DNA of 64,000 nucleotides from Roseococcus sp. SDR (GCF_019083995.1 NZ_JAHRCU010000003.1:186001-250000); one strand, 5' to 3'; shown: positions 1-8,668, counted from the stretch's first letter. Made by a program: numbers and translations. The notes: a model not told the origin generated them from the letters alone.

Positions 1-374
1 TGGCGACGCTGATCGGCGCGCTGGTCACCAAGCCCTACGCGATCCCGGAGGCGGACTGGCAATACGCCGCTGCCGCGGGCGGGATCATCACCACCACCGA
101 CGTGGTGCTCCGGGCAGCGGCGGCCGCCGGCATCCGGAACTACGTCACCTCGATCGATGTGCGCAACGCGCATGCGACGGTCGCGACGGAGGTGGTGATC
201 AAGGACGGCGCGACAGTGATCTGGCGGCAGCTACTGCCGGCGGCGATGGCGGCCCCGGTGGAGATCACCTTCCCGACGCCGCTGCGCGGCACCGCGGCCA
301 CGGCCATGAACGTCGCCTGCATCACCACCGGCGCGCAGGTCTACGTGAACGCGCAGGGCTTCGCCGCGCCGTAA
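1..374 (+). CDS. Phage structural protein, C-terminal part (probable capsid decoration)
   Basis: The reading frame is open from the window edge (first complete codon at position 3) to the TAA before 375, so the start of the gene lies outside the window. The visible 123 residues are Ala/Thr/Val-rich and predicted beta-rich; they include IRNYVTSIDVRNAHAT and EVVIKDGATVIWRQLLP, a pattern I recall from small uncharacterised proteins next to phage capsid genes. It sits 24 bp upstream of the protease-capsid gene on the same strand. A virion decoration role is inferred from position only. Confidence 0.55.
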   Translation, partial: ATLIGALVTKPYAIPEADWQYAAAAGGIITTTDVVLRAAAAAGIRNYVTSIDVRNAHATVATEVVIKDGATVIWRQLLPAAMAAPVEITFPTPLRGTAATAMNVACITTGAQVYVNAQGFAAP

Positions 375-398
375 CGGCGCCCCGCAAGGAGCACTTCC

Positions 399-2513
399 AT
401 GACCGAGCCGATCGAACCGGCGGGGCCCACCCCCGCACCGGAACAGGAAACCGTGCCCGATCGAGTTCCCGTCGCTGGGCAGTCGATCACCGCGTGCCGC
501 GCCCTGGCAGCTCCGGTCACCGTCAATCGAGCGGCCCGCACCGTCGAGGTGGTGTGGAGCACCGGCGCACGGGCCCGCAACTTCGTGCCCCCCTATGGGC
601 CGATCCTCGAAGAGCTCGACATGGCGCCCTCCGCGGTGCGCATGGACGCGCTGCGCTCTGGCCGCGCACCCGTGCTGGACACACACCGGCGCGCTGGCAC
701 GCGCGACGTGCTGGGCCGCGTCACCGCCGCCCGCCTCGAGGCCGGCCGCGGCTACGCCACGCTCCAGTTCAGTGGCGCCGATGACGTGGAGCCGGTCTGG
801 CAGCGCGTGGCCGACGGCACGCTGCAGTCTGTCAGCGTCGGTTACCGGGTGCATCGCTACGACCCAAGGCCCGACGCCTGCACCGGCCAGACCATCCACC
901 GCGCCGTGGATTGGGAGCCCTACGAGATCTCGATCGTGCCGGTGCCGGTGGACGGCTTGGCCGTGATCCGTGGCGAGGGGGATCAAGGCACCCCCGCCAC
1001 CGCCATCGAACCCGCCCTGACCATCCCCGAGGACCCACCCATGCCCGAGACGACGCCGGCTTCGCCGGATCCCGCGCCGGCGCCGCCTGCGCCGCCCACC
1101 ATTCCGCACCAGGAGGTCCCCGTGACCACGACGCCCGCCAGCACCCCGCCCACCGCGCCGCCCGAGCCGACCCGCGCCATGCCGCCCACGCCTGACCTCG
1201 AGGCCATCCGCGCCGAGGCCGAACGCGCCGCGGTCGAGCGCATCGCCGGCTATGAACCGGTGCTGGCCGCCGCCCGCGGCCTGGTGACCCCCGACATGCT
1301 CGACGCCATGCGCGAGGCCGCCATCCGCGACCGCATCTCGCCCGAGGTGCTGCGCGGCCGGCTGTGGGACGCCTTCACCAGCGGCGCCGCGCGTCCCTCC
1401 CTGCCAGCGCGCCCCGACACCGGCCCCTCCAACGAAGACCCGTCGCAGCTCCTCGACGCGATGGCCGAAGCGCTCGCGGCCCGCACCATGCCCGGCTACC
1501 AGGCCCCGGCCACCGGCCGCCACACCGAGTTCCTGGGCTGGCGCCCCTCCGACATGATCGGCGAGCTGCTTCGCGCCCGCGGCGAGCGCAACGTCCCGCG
1601 CAACCCGACCATCCTCGCCGAGCGCGCCTTCCACACCACCAGCGACTTCCCGGCGCTGCTCTCGGCTGCGGCCAACAAGATGCTGCTGGCGGCCTATGCG
1701 CCGGCGGCCCCGACCTACCGGACGCTGTTCCTCCGCCGCGATTTTCGGGACTTCAAGCCGCACCGCCACCTGCGGGTCGGCGACTTCCCGACGCTGCTGC
1801 CGCTGTCGGAGAATGGCGAGGTGCAGGCCGGGACCATGTCCGAGAGCCAGGAGCTGGTGTTCCTGCAGACCTTCGCCCGGCGCATCCGCGTCACGCGGCA
1901 GATGCTGGTGAACGACGACCTCGGCGCCTTCACTGACTTCGCCAGCATGATCGGCCGGCGCGTCGCGGACTTCGAGAATGCGACGGCCTATGCCCTGGTG
2001 AACAGCGCCGCCGGCGACGGCCCCACGCTCATCACTGGTGCCGCGGCGGTGTTCGGCACCGCGGCGGCGCGGGCCAACAAGGCTGGTGCCGGCACCGCGC
2101 TGGACCTGCCGAACCTGGCCCTCGGCCGCGCCGCGGTGATGCGCCAGAAGACCTTGGACGGCCTGCCCATCGCGGTCGGCTCGCAGATGCGCCTGCTGGT
2201 CGGGCCGAACCAGGAACTCGCGGCGCGGCAGCTGACCGTGTCGGTGCAGGCGACCCAGACCAGCAACGCCAACGTCTATGCCGGCTTCGTCCAGCCGCTG
2301 GTCGAGCCGCTAATCCCGAACAACCGCTGGTACTTGTTCTCCGATCCGCTGGCGGCACCGGTCTATGTCTACGGCTACCTGAACGGCGCGGAGGGGCCGC
2401 AGGTCACCACGGGCAATGTCCAGGGTGTGGATGGCGTCGAGGTCAGCGTGATCTTCGACTTCGGCGTCGGCGCTATCGACTGGCGCGGCGCCTGGTTCAA
2501 CCCGGGCACCTGA
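399..2513 (+). CDS. Prohead protease-major capsid protein fusion
   Basis: A 704-residue protein with two parts. Residues about 30-200 match the HK97-type prohead protease (U35/S78) pattern: His96 in LDTHRR, Ser146 in SVSVGY and an acidic stretch WEPYEISIVPVPVD. A Pro/Ala-rich linker (about 210-275) and a helical scaffold-like region follow. From about residue 400 to the end the sequence resembles an HK97-fold major capsid protein. In such fusions the protease is expected to cleave itself and the scaffold from the capsid during head assembly. AAGGAG precedes the ATG at 399. The next structural gene lies beyond an antisense toxin-antitoxin pair. Confidence 0.88.
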   Translation: MTEPIEPAGPTPAPEQETVPDRVPVAGQSITACRALAAPVTVNRAARTVEVVWSTGARARNFVPPYGPILEELDMAPSAVRMDALRSGRAPVLDTHRRAGTRDVLGRVTAARLEAGRGYATLQFSGADDVEPVWQRVADGTLQSVSVGYRVHRYDPRPDACTGQTIHRAVDWEPYEISIVPVPVDGLAVIRGEGDQGTPATAIEPALTIPEDPPMPETTPASPDPAPAPPAPPTIPHQEVPVTTTPASTPPTAPPEPTRAMPPTPDLEAIRAEAERAAVERIAGYEPVLAAARGLVTPDMLDAMREAAIRDRISPEVLRGRLWDAFTSGAARPSLPARPDTGPSNEDPSQLLDAMAEALAARTMPGYQAPATGRHTEFLGWRPSDMIGELLRARGERNVPRNPTILAERAFHTTSDFPALLSAAANKMLLAAYAPAAPTYRTLFLRRDFRDFKPHRHLRVGDFPTLLPLSENGEVQAGTMSESQELVFLQTFARRIRVTRQMLVNDDLGAFTDFASMIGRRVADFENATAYALVNSAAGDGPTLITGAAAVFGTAAARANKAGAGTALDLPNLALGRAAVMRQKTLDGLPIAVGSQMRLLVGPNQELAARQLTVSVQATQTSNANVYAGFVQPLVEPLIPNNRWYLFSDPLAAPVYVYGYLNGAEGPQVTTGNVQGVDGVEVSVIFDFGVGAIDWRGAWFNPGT

Positions 2514-2534
2514 TCCAGCAGCTCTTCGCCACCG

Positions 2535-2954
2535 TCACAGCTTGGTGGTGGCGAAGGGGTTGTGGACCGTCACGCCACGCCAGGTGAACCCGTGCTGCAT
2601 GTCCTCAGAGAGCAGCATGCGGCAGTCTGCCTGCGCGGCCGCCGCCAGCATCACCGAGTCCCAAAGCGCCAGACGATGGGTGGTGGCGATCTCCATCGCC
2701 TCCACCATCACCGCCGGCGTGGTGCCGATCACCGGATAGCTGTCGGACCAAGCGAGAACCGCGGTGCGGGCATCGGCAGGCTCACGCCGGGCCTTGCGCG
2801 TCAACACGACGAACAGCTCGCCCAGCGCCTGTGCAGGGACCAGGACATCCGCGCCGTCAAACCCACGCAGGATATCGAGCGCGATCGCTTTCCGATCCTC
2901 GCCGTTCACGCCCTCGGCGTAGGCCAGGACATTCGTATCGAGCGCCAGACGCAT
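2535..2954 (-). CDS. PIN-domain toxin, VapC-like
   Basis: A 139-residue PIN-domain protein, probably an RNase toxin. The four acidic positions of the fold are visible: Asp in MRLALDTNVL, Glu in ALGELF, Asp in LWDSVML and Asp in LLSEDMQHG. I start at the ATG ending at 2954, one base after the antitoxin stop codon, because the frame upstream of it overlaps the antitoxin gene and has no PIN character. The pair lies antisense between two phage head genes, so it behaves as a moron. The RNA target cannot be read from the sequence. Confidence 0.85.
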   Translation of the reverse strand: MRLALDTNVLAYAEGVNGEDRKAIALDILRGFDGADVLVPAQALGELFVVLTRKARREPADARTAVLAWSDSYPVIGTTPAVMVEAMEIATTHRLALWDSVMLAAAAQADCRMLLSEDMQHGFTWRGVTVHNPFATTKL

Positions 2955-2955
2955 C

Positions 2956-3198
2956 TCAGCGCTCGTACAGATCGTCGCGGTTCCAGCGGCCGACATCGAC
3001 CACGGGCTGCGCGGCAAGCCGTGCCAGCAACTCGGCTCTCGCCGCTCCGCGCGCGGCATCGGCGGCGTCACAGGGCACGAGCCGCGCCACGGGCTTGCCG
3101 TGGGCGGTCACGACGAAGCTGCGGCCTTCCTCCCTGACCTCGCGGAGCAGGCGGGAGAAGGCGCGGTTGGCGTCGGCGGCGGAGATGGCGGTGTCCAT
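2956..3198 (-). CDS. Antitoxin, Phd/YefM family
   Basis: An 80-residue protein with the N-terminal Phd/YefM fold (ISAADANRAFSRLLREV, then FVVTAHGKPVARLVP), which binds DNA as a dimer and normally autoregulates the pair. The C-terminal tail, ending VDVGRWNRDDLYER, would be the toxin-neutralising segment. The stop codon is one base before the toxin ATG, so the two are co-transcribed with the antitoxin first. Its promoter must lie in the roughly 100 bp before the DUF2190 gene at 3305. Confidence 0.85.
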   Translation of the reverse strand: MDTAISAADANRAFSRLLREVREEGRSFVVTAHGKPVARLVPCDAADAARGAARAELLARLAAQPVVDVGRWNRDDLYER

Positions 3199-3304
3199 CC
3201 TTCGCTAATAGTGAAATGCACTACTTCATGCAACCCCGATCGCAGGTCGCAGCCGCTGGCTCCGGCCCTGCGCCACCCCAACCACCACTGGAGACCTCAT
3301 CCCC

Positions 3305-3652
3305 ATGCGCAACTATGTGCAGCCCGGCGACAGCCTGGCGCTGGCCGTCCCCTATGCGGGCGGTGTCACCTCCGGCCAGGGCGTGCTGGTCGGCGCGATC
3401 TTCGGTGTCGCCGCGGTCGATGGCGTGCAGAACGCCGTCATCGAATGCCAGACCAAGGGCGTGTTCGACATCACCAAGGAGCCGGCCCTGGCGATCACCG
3501 CCGGCGCGCGCCTCTTCTGGGACAACACGAACCGGCGCCTCACCACCACGGCCACAGGCAATTTCCAGGTGGGGATAGCCACGGTGGCAGCGCTCGCCGC
3601 GGACACCACCGTCCGCACCGTGCTGCTGCGTGTTCCGGCGATCGGCACATGA
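3305..3652 (+). CDS. DUF2190 family capsid-associated protein
   Basis: A 115-residue protein with the DUF2190 pattern: an early GDSLALAVPYAGGVTSGQGVLVG stretch (here shown in part), then GVFDITKEPALAITAG and LFWDNTNRRLT. Members lie next to capsid genes in many phages and are thought to decorate or stabilise the head. The TGA overlaps the ATG of the next gene (ATGA at 3649), indicating translational coupling in the late operon. The call rests on pattern and position. Confidence 0.72.
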   Translation: MRNYVQPGDSLALAVPYAGGVTSGQGVLVGAIFGVAAVDGVQNAVIECQTKGVFDITKEPALAITAGARLFWDNTNRRLTTTATGNFQVGIATVAALAADTTVRTVLLRVPAIGT

Positions 3653-4287
3653 GCATCGATCCGAAGGCCACGCGGGGCTATCGCAACCGCAACCCGGGCA
3701 ACATCGAGCACGTCCCGGCCAACAAGTGGCAGGGGATGGCCGAGCCGCCCTCGGATGGGCGCTTCTGCCGCTTCACCAGCCACGAGTTCGGCATCCGCGC
3801 GCTGGCTGCGCTGCTGGTCACCTACCAGGACCGGCACAAGCTGCGGACGCCGCGCGCGATCATCGAGCGCTGGGCGCCGAAGGTGGAGAACGACACCGCC
3901 GCGTACATCGCGGTGGTGGCGCGGCGGATCGGCGTCGGGCCTGACGATGCGATCGACCTGCATCGGCACGATCACCTCCGGCCGCTGGTCGAGGCGATCA
4001 TCCACCACGAATGCGCCGGACTGAGCTATCCGGCCGGCGTCATCGATCGCGCGCTCACCCTGGCCGGGGTGCCGCCGGCGCCGCCGGTGACCCTGCGCGA
4101 GGTGGCGGCCGTCACCGGCACCGGCCGCGGTGCGGTGCTGGTGGGCGCCGCGGGCATCGCCACCGCCGTGGCGCAGGCCGCACCGGCGATCCAGGCGCTG
4201 GGCACGCTGGCGCCGGCTGTCGCCATCGCGGTCATCGCCGCCGCGGTGGTGGGCGTGCTCGCCTGGCGACTGCGACGACCAGCATGA
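3649..4287 (+). CDS. Virion-associated muramidase-like protein with C-terminal membrane segment
   Basis: A 212-residue protein beginning at an ATG that overlaps the DUF2190 stop codon. Its N-terminal part contains RGYRNRNPGNIEH, FTSHEFGIRALAALL and a RWAP/ENDTAAYI/VARRIGV series, the pattern of the P5-like phage structural proteins with a lysozyme-type fold. Residues about 185-207 form one hydrophobic helix (VAIAVIAAAVVGVLAWRL). Possible roles are local peptidoglycan digestion during DNA entry or host lysis, since a holin-like gene lies two genes downstream. The catalytic Glu cannot be assigned with certainty. Confidence 0.62.
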   Translation: MSIDPKATRGYRNRNPGNIEHVPANKWQGMAEPPSDGRFCRFTSHEFGIRALAALLVTYQDRHKLRTPRAIIERWAPKVENDTAAYIAVVARRIGVGPDDAIDLHRHDHLRPLVEAIIHHECAGLSYPAGVIDRALTLAGVPPAPPVTLREVAAVTGTGRGAVLVGAAGIATAVAQAAPAIQALGTLAPAVAIAVIAAAVVGVLAWRLRRPA

Positions 4288-4592
4288 ACGCCTTCGCCGC
4301 GGCCATGGATGCGTTGGCCGCGGATCCGAACATCGGTGCGGATGCACTCTACCGGGCCGGTGGCACGGGCGCGCCAGTCCTGCTCCGCGTGGTCCGCTCG
4401 GCGCCGGACCGTCTCGGCGACGCCTTTGGCACCAGCGTGATCCAGGCCAGCGACGTGCTGACCGTCGCCATCGCCGTGCTGCCCAGCGTCGGGGCGGACG
4501 ACACCTTCACCCTCGGCGCTGACACCCTGACCGTCCAGCACGCCGAGCGGGACGCCGCCGGCATCGCCTGGCGCGTCTTCTGCCGCCGATAG
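4284..4592 (+). CDS. Small head-tail protein (gpFII-like candidate)
   Basis: A 102-residue protein whose ATG overlaps the previous stop codon. It opens with MNAFAAAMDALAADPNIGADALY and has a beta-rich remainder (LLRVVRS, VLTVAIAVLPSVGADDTFTLG). Size and position between head and tail genes resemble the lambda FII/Phage_attach type of head-tail joining protein. The resemblance is weak, and this is mainly a positional call. No catalytic motif was seen. Confidence 0.5.
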   Translation: MNAFAAAMDALAADPNIGADALYRAGGTGAPVLLRVVRSAPDRLGDAFGTSVIQASDVLTVAIAVLPSVGADDTFTLGADTLTVQHAERDAAGIAWRVFCRR

Positions 4593-4602
4593 GAGCACCG
4601 CC

Positions 4603-4902
4603 ATGATCGACCCGGAGCGCATCGGCGGCATCGTCGGCGAGGCTCTGCTCGCCGGCGCCCTGGGTGCGCTCGGGGCGATGGCGCGCTTCTCGTCCACCGA
4701 CCGGCCACTGCTCACGCGCGCCTATCTGCTCCACGCGCTGGCGGGCGGCAGCCTCGGCACCGGCGCCTGGCTGATCGCCCATGCCTTCGAGCTCGACGGC
4801 TGGTGGCTGTTCGCCGTGGCCTGGCTGGCGGGGACGCTGGGATATGCCGCACTGCACGACCTGCTGCTGCGCATCCTCAGCCGCAAGTTCGGCGGGCGCT
4901 GA
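4603..4902 (+). CDS. Small membrane protein, possible holin
   Basis: A 99-residue protein with three likely membrane helices (about 8-28, 40-60 and 66-88) and a basic C-terminus (LLLRILSRKFGGR). Small size, several membrane helices and closeness to a muramidase-like gene suggest a holin that times lysis, but nothing in the sequence is diagnostic. AGGAG precedes the ATG. Alternatively it is a tail or head membrane-interacting protein. Confidence 0.5.
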   Translation: MIDPERIGGIVGEALLAGALGALGAMARFSSTDRPLLTRAYLLHALAGGSLGTGAWLIAHAFELDGWWLFAVAWLAGTLGYAALHDLLLRILSRKFGGR

Positions 4903-4905
4903 TCC

Positions 4906-5631
4906 ATGCGGCTCGGTGCCGCGATCGTCGGCGATCTGCGCAAGGTGCTGGCCGATGAGGTGAAGGCGGGCGAGCGCGCGGCCATGACCGCCATCCGCGC
5001 TGAGACCGAGCAGGTGAAGGCCGAGTTGCGCCGGCAGGTCACCACCGCCTTCTCGGGCAACGCGCGCGGAATCGCTAATGCCTGGCGGTCGATGATCTTC
5101 CCGCGGACGGGTCAGTCGCTGCGGCCAGCGGGGTTGGTCTTCACCAAGGTGCCGAACGTCATCGACGCCTTCGAGCGGGGCGCGCTGATCCGCGCCAAGG
5201 GTGGCGGGAAGTTCCTGGCCATCCCGACCGGCTTCAATGCGGCGCGGGGGCGCCGGGGGCGCGGTGAGAAGGGCATGCGGGTAACGCCCGCGCAGATGGT
5301 CGCCTCCGGCCAGGCCTTCCTGCGGCCCTTCAAGTCGGGCCGGGGCTTCGTGTGGTGCCTGCCGCTGCGGCAAGGCGAGCAGACCGGGCGCCGGCGGCGG
5401 ACCCGCCTCGTGGCGGGAGGCGTTACGGAGATCGGCACCGCCAACCGCAAGGGGCGCGAGGCCTGGGCGCGCGGGCTGCTGGAGCAGGGAATGGTGCCGA
5501 TGTTCCTGCTGCTGCCCCAGGTGAAGCTCGCCAAGCGGCTCGACGTGCGCGGCGCGGCCGAGCGTGGGCTGCGTCGGCTTCCCGCCCGGTTCGTGGCGGC
5601 TTGGGAGCGTGAGAGCGGGAGGTCCGCGTGA
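4906..5631 (+). CDS. Phage tail-completion region protein, DUF6441-like
   Basis: A 241-residue basic protein with a helical N-terminus (residues 1-45), then a region with RSMIFPRTG and KFLAIPTGFNAARG, and a C-terminal helix ending FVAAWERESGRSA. This layout matches the family I know as DUF6441, found between head and tail genes of alphaproteobacterial prophages, probably a neck or tail-completion protein. Its TGA overlaps the start of the next gene by 4 bp. No enzymatic motif is visible. Confidence 0.62.
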   Translation: MRLGAAIVGDLRKVLADEVKAGERAAMTAIRAETEQVKAELRRQVTTAFSGNARGIANAWRSMIFPRTGQSLRPAGLVFTKVPNVIDAFERGALIRAKGGGKFLAIPTGFNAARGRRGRGEKGMRVTPAQMVASGQAFLRPFKSGRGFVWCLPLRQGEQTGRRRRTRLVAGGVTEIGTANRKGREAWARGLLEQGMVPMFLLLPQVKLAKRLDVRGAAERGLRRLPARFVAAWERESGRSA

Positions 5632-6074
5632 GCATCCGCGAGGCAGCCATCGCGGCGCTGCACGGCCGGCTCGTCACGGCGCTGGCCCTCCGGAACCCCG
5701 CGCCGCTGGTGCTGCGCGGCGAGACCATCCCGCAGCGCATCCCCGCCGGCGGGCTGGTTCTCGTCCGCGACGGCGAGACGGCCGAGGAAACGCCAATCCT
5801 CTCGCCGCTCGTCTGGCAGATCGAGCATCGCGCCGAGGTCGAGATCACCGTCGCTGGCGCCACGCCCGCCGCGCGCAACACGCTGCTGGATGCGTTGCTG
5901 GTGGATGTCGCGGCCGCCATCACCGCCAACCGCACCCTCGGCGGCGCCGTCGAATGGGCACAGCCCGCCGGCGCGTCCTTCGAGGATGTCGAGTTCGAAG
6001 GCGCGGCCGCGGCCCGCGCCGCTGCCGTCCCCATCACCCTCTGGTTCACCGTCGCCGGCTCGCCGCTGGCCTGA
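5628..6074 (+). CDS. Tail terminator-like protein
   Basis: A 148-residue alpha/beta protein starting in a GTGA overlap with the previous stop codon. It opens with MSIREAAIAALHGRLVTAL, has a central beta region and ends VPITLWFTVAGSPLA. Size and location immediately upstream of the tail tube gene fit a tail terminator or tail-completion protein (lambda gpU-like), which caps the tail tube. No specific motif proves it. Confidence 0.58.
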   Translation: MSIREAAIAALHGRLVTALALRNPAPLVLRGETIPQRIPAGGLVLVRDGETAEETPILSPLVWQIEHRAEVEITVAGATPAARNTLLDALLVDVAAAITANRTLGGAVEWAQPAGASFEDVEFEGAAAARAAAVPITLWFTVAGSPLA

Positions 6075-6095
6075 TCCGCCTCCAGGAGAACGCCC

Positions 6096-7049
6096 ATGCC
6101 CCGTGCCATCGGCGCGAATTGTCGCCTGCTCATGCTGCCCGAAACCACCTACGGCACCGCGCCTGGCAGCAACTGGCGGCGCATGCCGTTCCTGTCCTGC
6201 GACCTGGGGGCGGAGCAGCCGTTGCTCGATGCCGATGTGATCGGCGTGGGCAGCAACCGCGATCCGGCAGCACCCTTCCTCGACACGGTGACGGTTGCTG
6301 GCCAGGCGGTGGTGCCGGTCGATCTGATCAACATCGGCCACTGGCTGCGGCTGCTGCTCGGCGCGCCGACCACCACCGGCACCACCAACTTCATCCACAC
6401 CTTCGCCTCGGGCGCCGCCGCGCTGCCGAGCAACGCGATGGAGATCGGCTATCCCGACGTGCCGTCCTTCGACGTGTGCACCGGCGTGCGCGCTGACACA
6501 CTGGAGCTGGACTTCACGCCGACCGGCGCGGCCACTGCGACCTTCGGATTGCTGGGTCAGGGCTCCGTGCGCACCGGAGCGACGTCAGGCGGCACGCCGA
6601 CCAGCGCCGCCTATACGGCCTTCAACAAGGCGCAGGGGTCGATCACGCGCAGCGGTTCGGCGCTGGCACAGGTCACCGGCGCGCGGCTCACCTACGCCAA
6701 TGGGATGGAAGCGGTGCGCACGATCCGCGCCGATCGCCGCGTCGAGGGCGTGGACCCCGGCATCGCCCGCTGCACCGGCCAGATCACCGTGCGCTTCGAA
6801 AACACGACGCTGCTCGCGCAGGCGCAGGCCGGTACCTCAGCGGAGTTTGCGCTCGCCTTCACCATCGACGCCAACCGCAGCCTGACCATCACGCTGCACG
6901 AGGTCTATCTGGCGCTGGCCAAGACGCCGATCGAGGGGCCGGCCGGGGTGGAGGCCAGCTTCGATTTCAGGGCCGCCTTCAACGCGACGGCGACGCGGAT
7001 GATGACCGCGGTGTTGCGGAACCAGCAGGCCGGGACGGAGTATGCGTGA
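6096..7049 (+). CDS. Phage tail tube protein
   Basis: A 317-residue beta-rich protein, a common size for the tail tube protein of long non-contractile tails, which polymerises into the DNA conduit. Recognisable stretches are LPETTYGTAPGSNWRRMPF near the N-terminus and, at the C-terminus, LTITLHEVYLALAKTPIEG followed by FDFRAAFNATATRMM. CCAGGAG lies upstream of the ATG. The 87 bp after the stop and the next gene interrupt the expected tube-chaperone-tape measure order. Confidence 0.78.
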   Translation: MPRAIGANCRLLMLPETTYGTAPGSNWRRMPFLSCDLGAEQPLLDADVIGVGSNRDPAAPFLDTVTVAGQAVVPVDLINIGHWLRLLLGAPTTTGTTNFIHTFASGAAALPSNAMEIGYPDVPSFDVCTGVRADTLELDFTPTGAATATFGLLGQGSVRTGATSGGTPTSAAYTAFNKAQGSITRSGSALAQVTGARLTYANGMEAVRTIRADRRVEGVDPGIARCTGQITVRFENTTLLAQAQAGTSAEFALAFTIDANRSLTITLHEVYLALAKTPIEGPAGVEASFDFRAAFNATATRMMTAVLRNQQAGTEYA

Positions 7050-7136
7050 CGCCCTAGCAGCCTCTTCCGCTTCCGCATCAAGGCCGCCAAACTACCATCT
7101 TCCGTAAGCTCCGTCGGCTGCAAAGAGGCATAAGGG

Positions 7137-8114
7137 TTGAGGGTCTTCATCGCGAATTTCGGTCAGGCGAACTACCTCTGGCCGAAATGCCGGGAGCGCA
7201 GCACCGTCGCGACCATCAACAACGAGCGCGTCCATCCCTTTTGGGAGCGGCGGGACCGCGAAGGCTTCGTCGACTTCGCGGTGGCAAACCTCAAGACGGC
7301 CCGGATGGAAATTCCCACACGGGCGGTCGCGTCACGTTGGTTCGGTCTGAACGATGCCATTGCTGAGACAAGCGGTGACCTCTGGATCCACAGAGAGAAG
7401 GACAACTTGTGGTGGACGATCTCCCGCCCTGAGCCCGTCGAGATCACCCTGATGCCCTCCGTCAATCCGCAGCGAGATGGCCCCCGCGTCTTCGAGCTGC
7501 ACAAGGCAGCCGAGCCCTGGCGAAACCGCGACCGAAAGGGGCGCCCCCTGCCTTGGGCCGGCCTCCATCCGAAGGCTCGCGACTTCCTCTTCACCGAAGG
7601 CACCCTGCAGCAACTCTCACCCGACAACGCGGAGTATGCGCTCGCTCTGATCGAGGGCGACGGCCTCGAGCCCTGGCACGGCAGGCCCGCATGGCAGGCG
7701 AAGGCTATGCGAACGGGCCGAAATCCCGCGACCATCTATGACGCCAAGCGGAAGACTATCTTCCGGATGGTTGAAACCGTGTTCAGCACGGTGGCTGGTG
7801 CGAATGGTCAGCAGGTGCTGCGCACCCTCAAGGACAAGCGCACGTCCTTCGACAAGCCGGCGCTGGAGAAGTACGTCGCTTCACTCATCGATGACCAGGA
7901 CGGGCTTTGTGCCATCACCGGGATAGCGCTGCAGTTTGACGAGGACGGCAGCGATCCGGAGATGCGCTGCTCACTCGATCGAATCGACAGTTCGGGGCAC
8001 TACGAGCCCGGCAATTTGCAGGTCGTGTGTCGCTTCGTGAATCGCTGGAAGAGTGACAGCCTGGATGCAGAATTCCGCCGTCTTGTTGGCCTGGTGAGGG
8101 TAAGCACCTTCTAG
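7137..8114 (+). CDS. HNH-type nuclease with N-terminal unknown domain (moron)
   Basis: A 325-residue protein starting at TTG (7137) behind a purine-rich AGAGGCATAAGGG. The C-terminal 80 residues carry an HNH-like core: CAITG, then LDRIDSSGHYEPGNLQVVC and NRWKSD, as in small endonucleases that bind metal through DR-D and N residues. The N-terminal region (about 1-120: YLWPKCRE, HPFWERRDREGF, LWIHREKDNLWWTI) is unrecognised and might be a sensor domain. GC is visibly lower than in the neighbours. It separates the tail tube from the tail chaperone, suggesting a late insertion, either a homing-type nuclease or a superinfection-exclusion gene. Confidence 0.68.
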   Translation: MRVFIANFGQANYLWPKCRERSTVATINNERVHPFWERRDREGFVDFAVANLKTARMEIPTRAVASRWFGLNDAIAETSGDLWIHREKDNLWWTISRPEPVEITLMPSVNPQRDGPRVFELHKAAEPWRNRDRKGRPLPWAGLHPKARDFLFTEGTLQQLSPDNAEYALALIEGDGLEPWHGRPAWQAKAMRTGRNPATIYDAKRKTIFRMVETVFSTVAGANGQQVLRTLKDKRTSFDKPALEKYVASLIDDQDGLCAITGIALQFDEDGSDPEMRCSLDRIDSSGHYEPGNLQVVCRFVNRWKSDSLDAEFRRLVGLVRVSTF

Positions 8115-8290
8115 CTCTCGCCGGCCAAATGGCGCGTCTACGTGATGCTCGAGGTGACCGCGCCTGGACCGCCGACCGGCGGCTTTGGGTTCGCTCAGGC
8201 CAAGCGTGTCGATGCATGCCCATTCCTTCGCGGACGGGCCACAGCCGCGATGCGACGACGCAACAAGCTGACATTGGAAGGATTGCTCCC

Positions 8291-8668
8291 ATGCTCACCC
8301 TCGACCTCCCGGTCGAGCCGTACTGGCTCGACCTGCCGCGCGGGGTCCGCGTGGAAATCCGCCCCGTCACCACCGCCGTCATGGCCGCGGCCCAGGCTGG
8401 TTCCGCCCGCCGCCTCGGCGCGTTGCGCGCCTCGGACGCCGACCTCGACCCCGACATGGCGCGGGGCCTCGCCTTCGCCTTTCTGGTCAAGGCGCTCGCC
8501 CGCCACGCCGTCACCGCCTGGGAGGGCGTGGGCGACGCCGCCGGCAAGCCGCTGCCGCTCTCCCCCGAAGCGGTCGAGCGCCTGATGGACATGGACGAGA
8601 TGGCGGCCGCCTTCTGGGACCGCGCCACCGGCCCCGTCGCCGCCGTGGCCCTGGAGGGAAACGGCTAA
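8291..8668 (+). CDS. Tail assembly chaperone, short (unshifted) product
   Basis: A 125-residue protein starting at ATG 8291 (MLTLDLPVEPYWLDLPRG). An in-frame extension upstream to 8129 looks non-coding. Position between tail tube and tape measure matches the lambda gpG-type chaperone that coats the tape measure during tail assembly. The last codons are GAG GGA AAC GGC TAA and contain the heptamer GGGAAAC, so a fraction of ribosomes probably shift -1 into the 8665-8985 frame (separate entry). Helical content is high, with an LMDMDEMAAAFWDRATG stretch near the end. Confidence 0.72.
   Translation: MLTLDLPVEPYWLDLPRGVRVEIRPVTTAVMAAAQAGSARRLGALRASDADLDPDMARGLAFAFLVKALARHAVTAWEGVGDAAGKPLPLSPEAVERLMDMDEMAAAFWDRATGPVAAVALEGNG

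Noticed and set aside
231-1769. Long minus-strand open frame opposite the capsid gene
   Set aside because: Arg/Gly/His-rich low-complexity translation, fully antisense to the protease-capsid gene; a GC-rich shadow frame.
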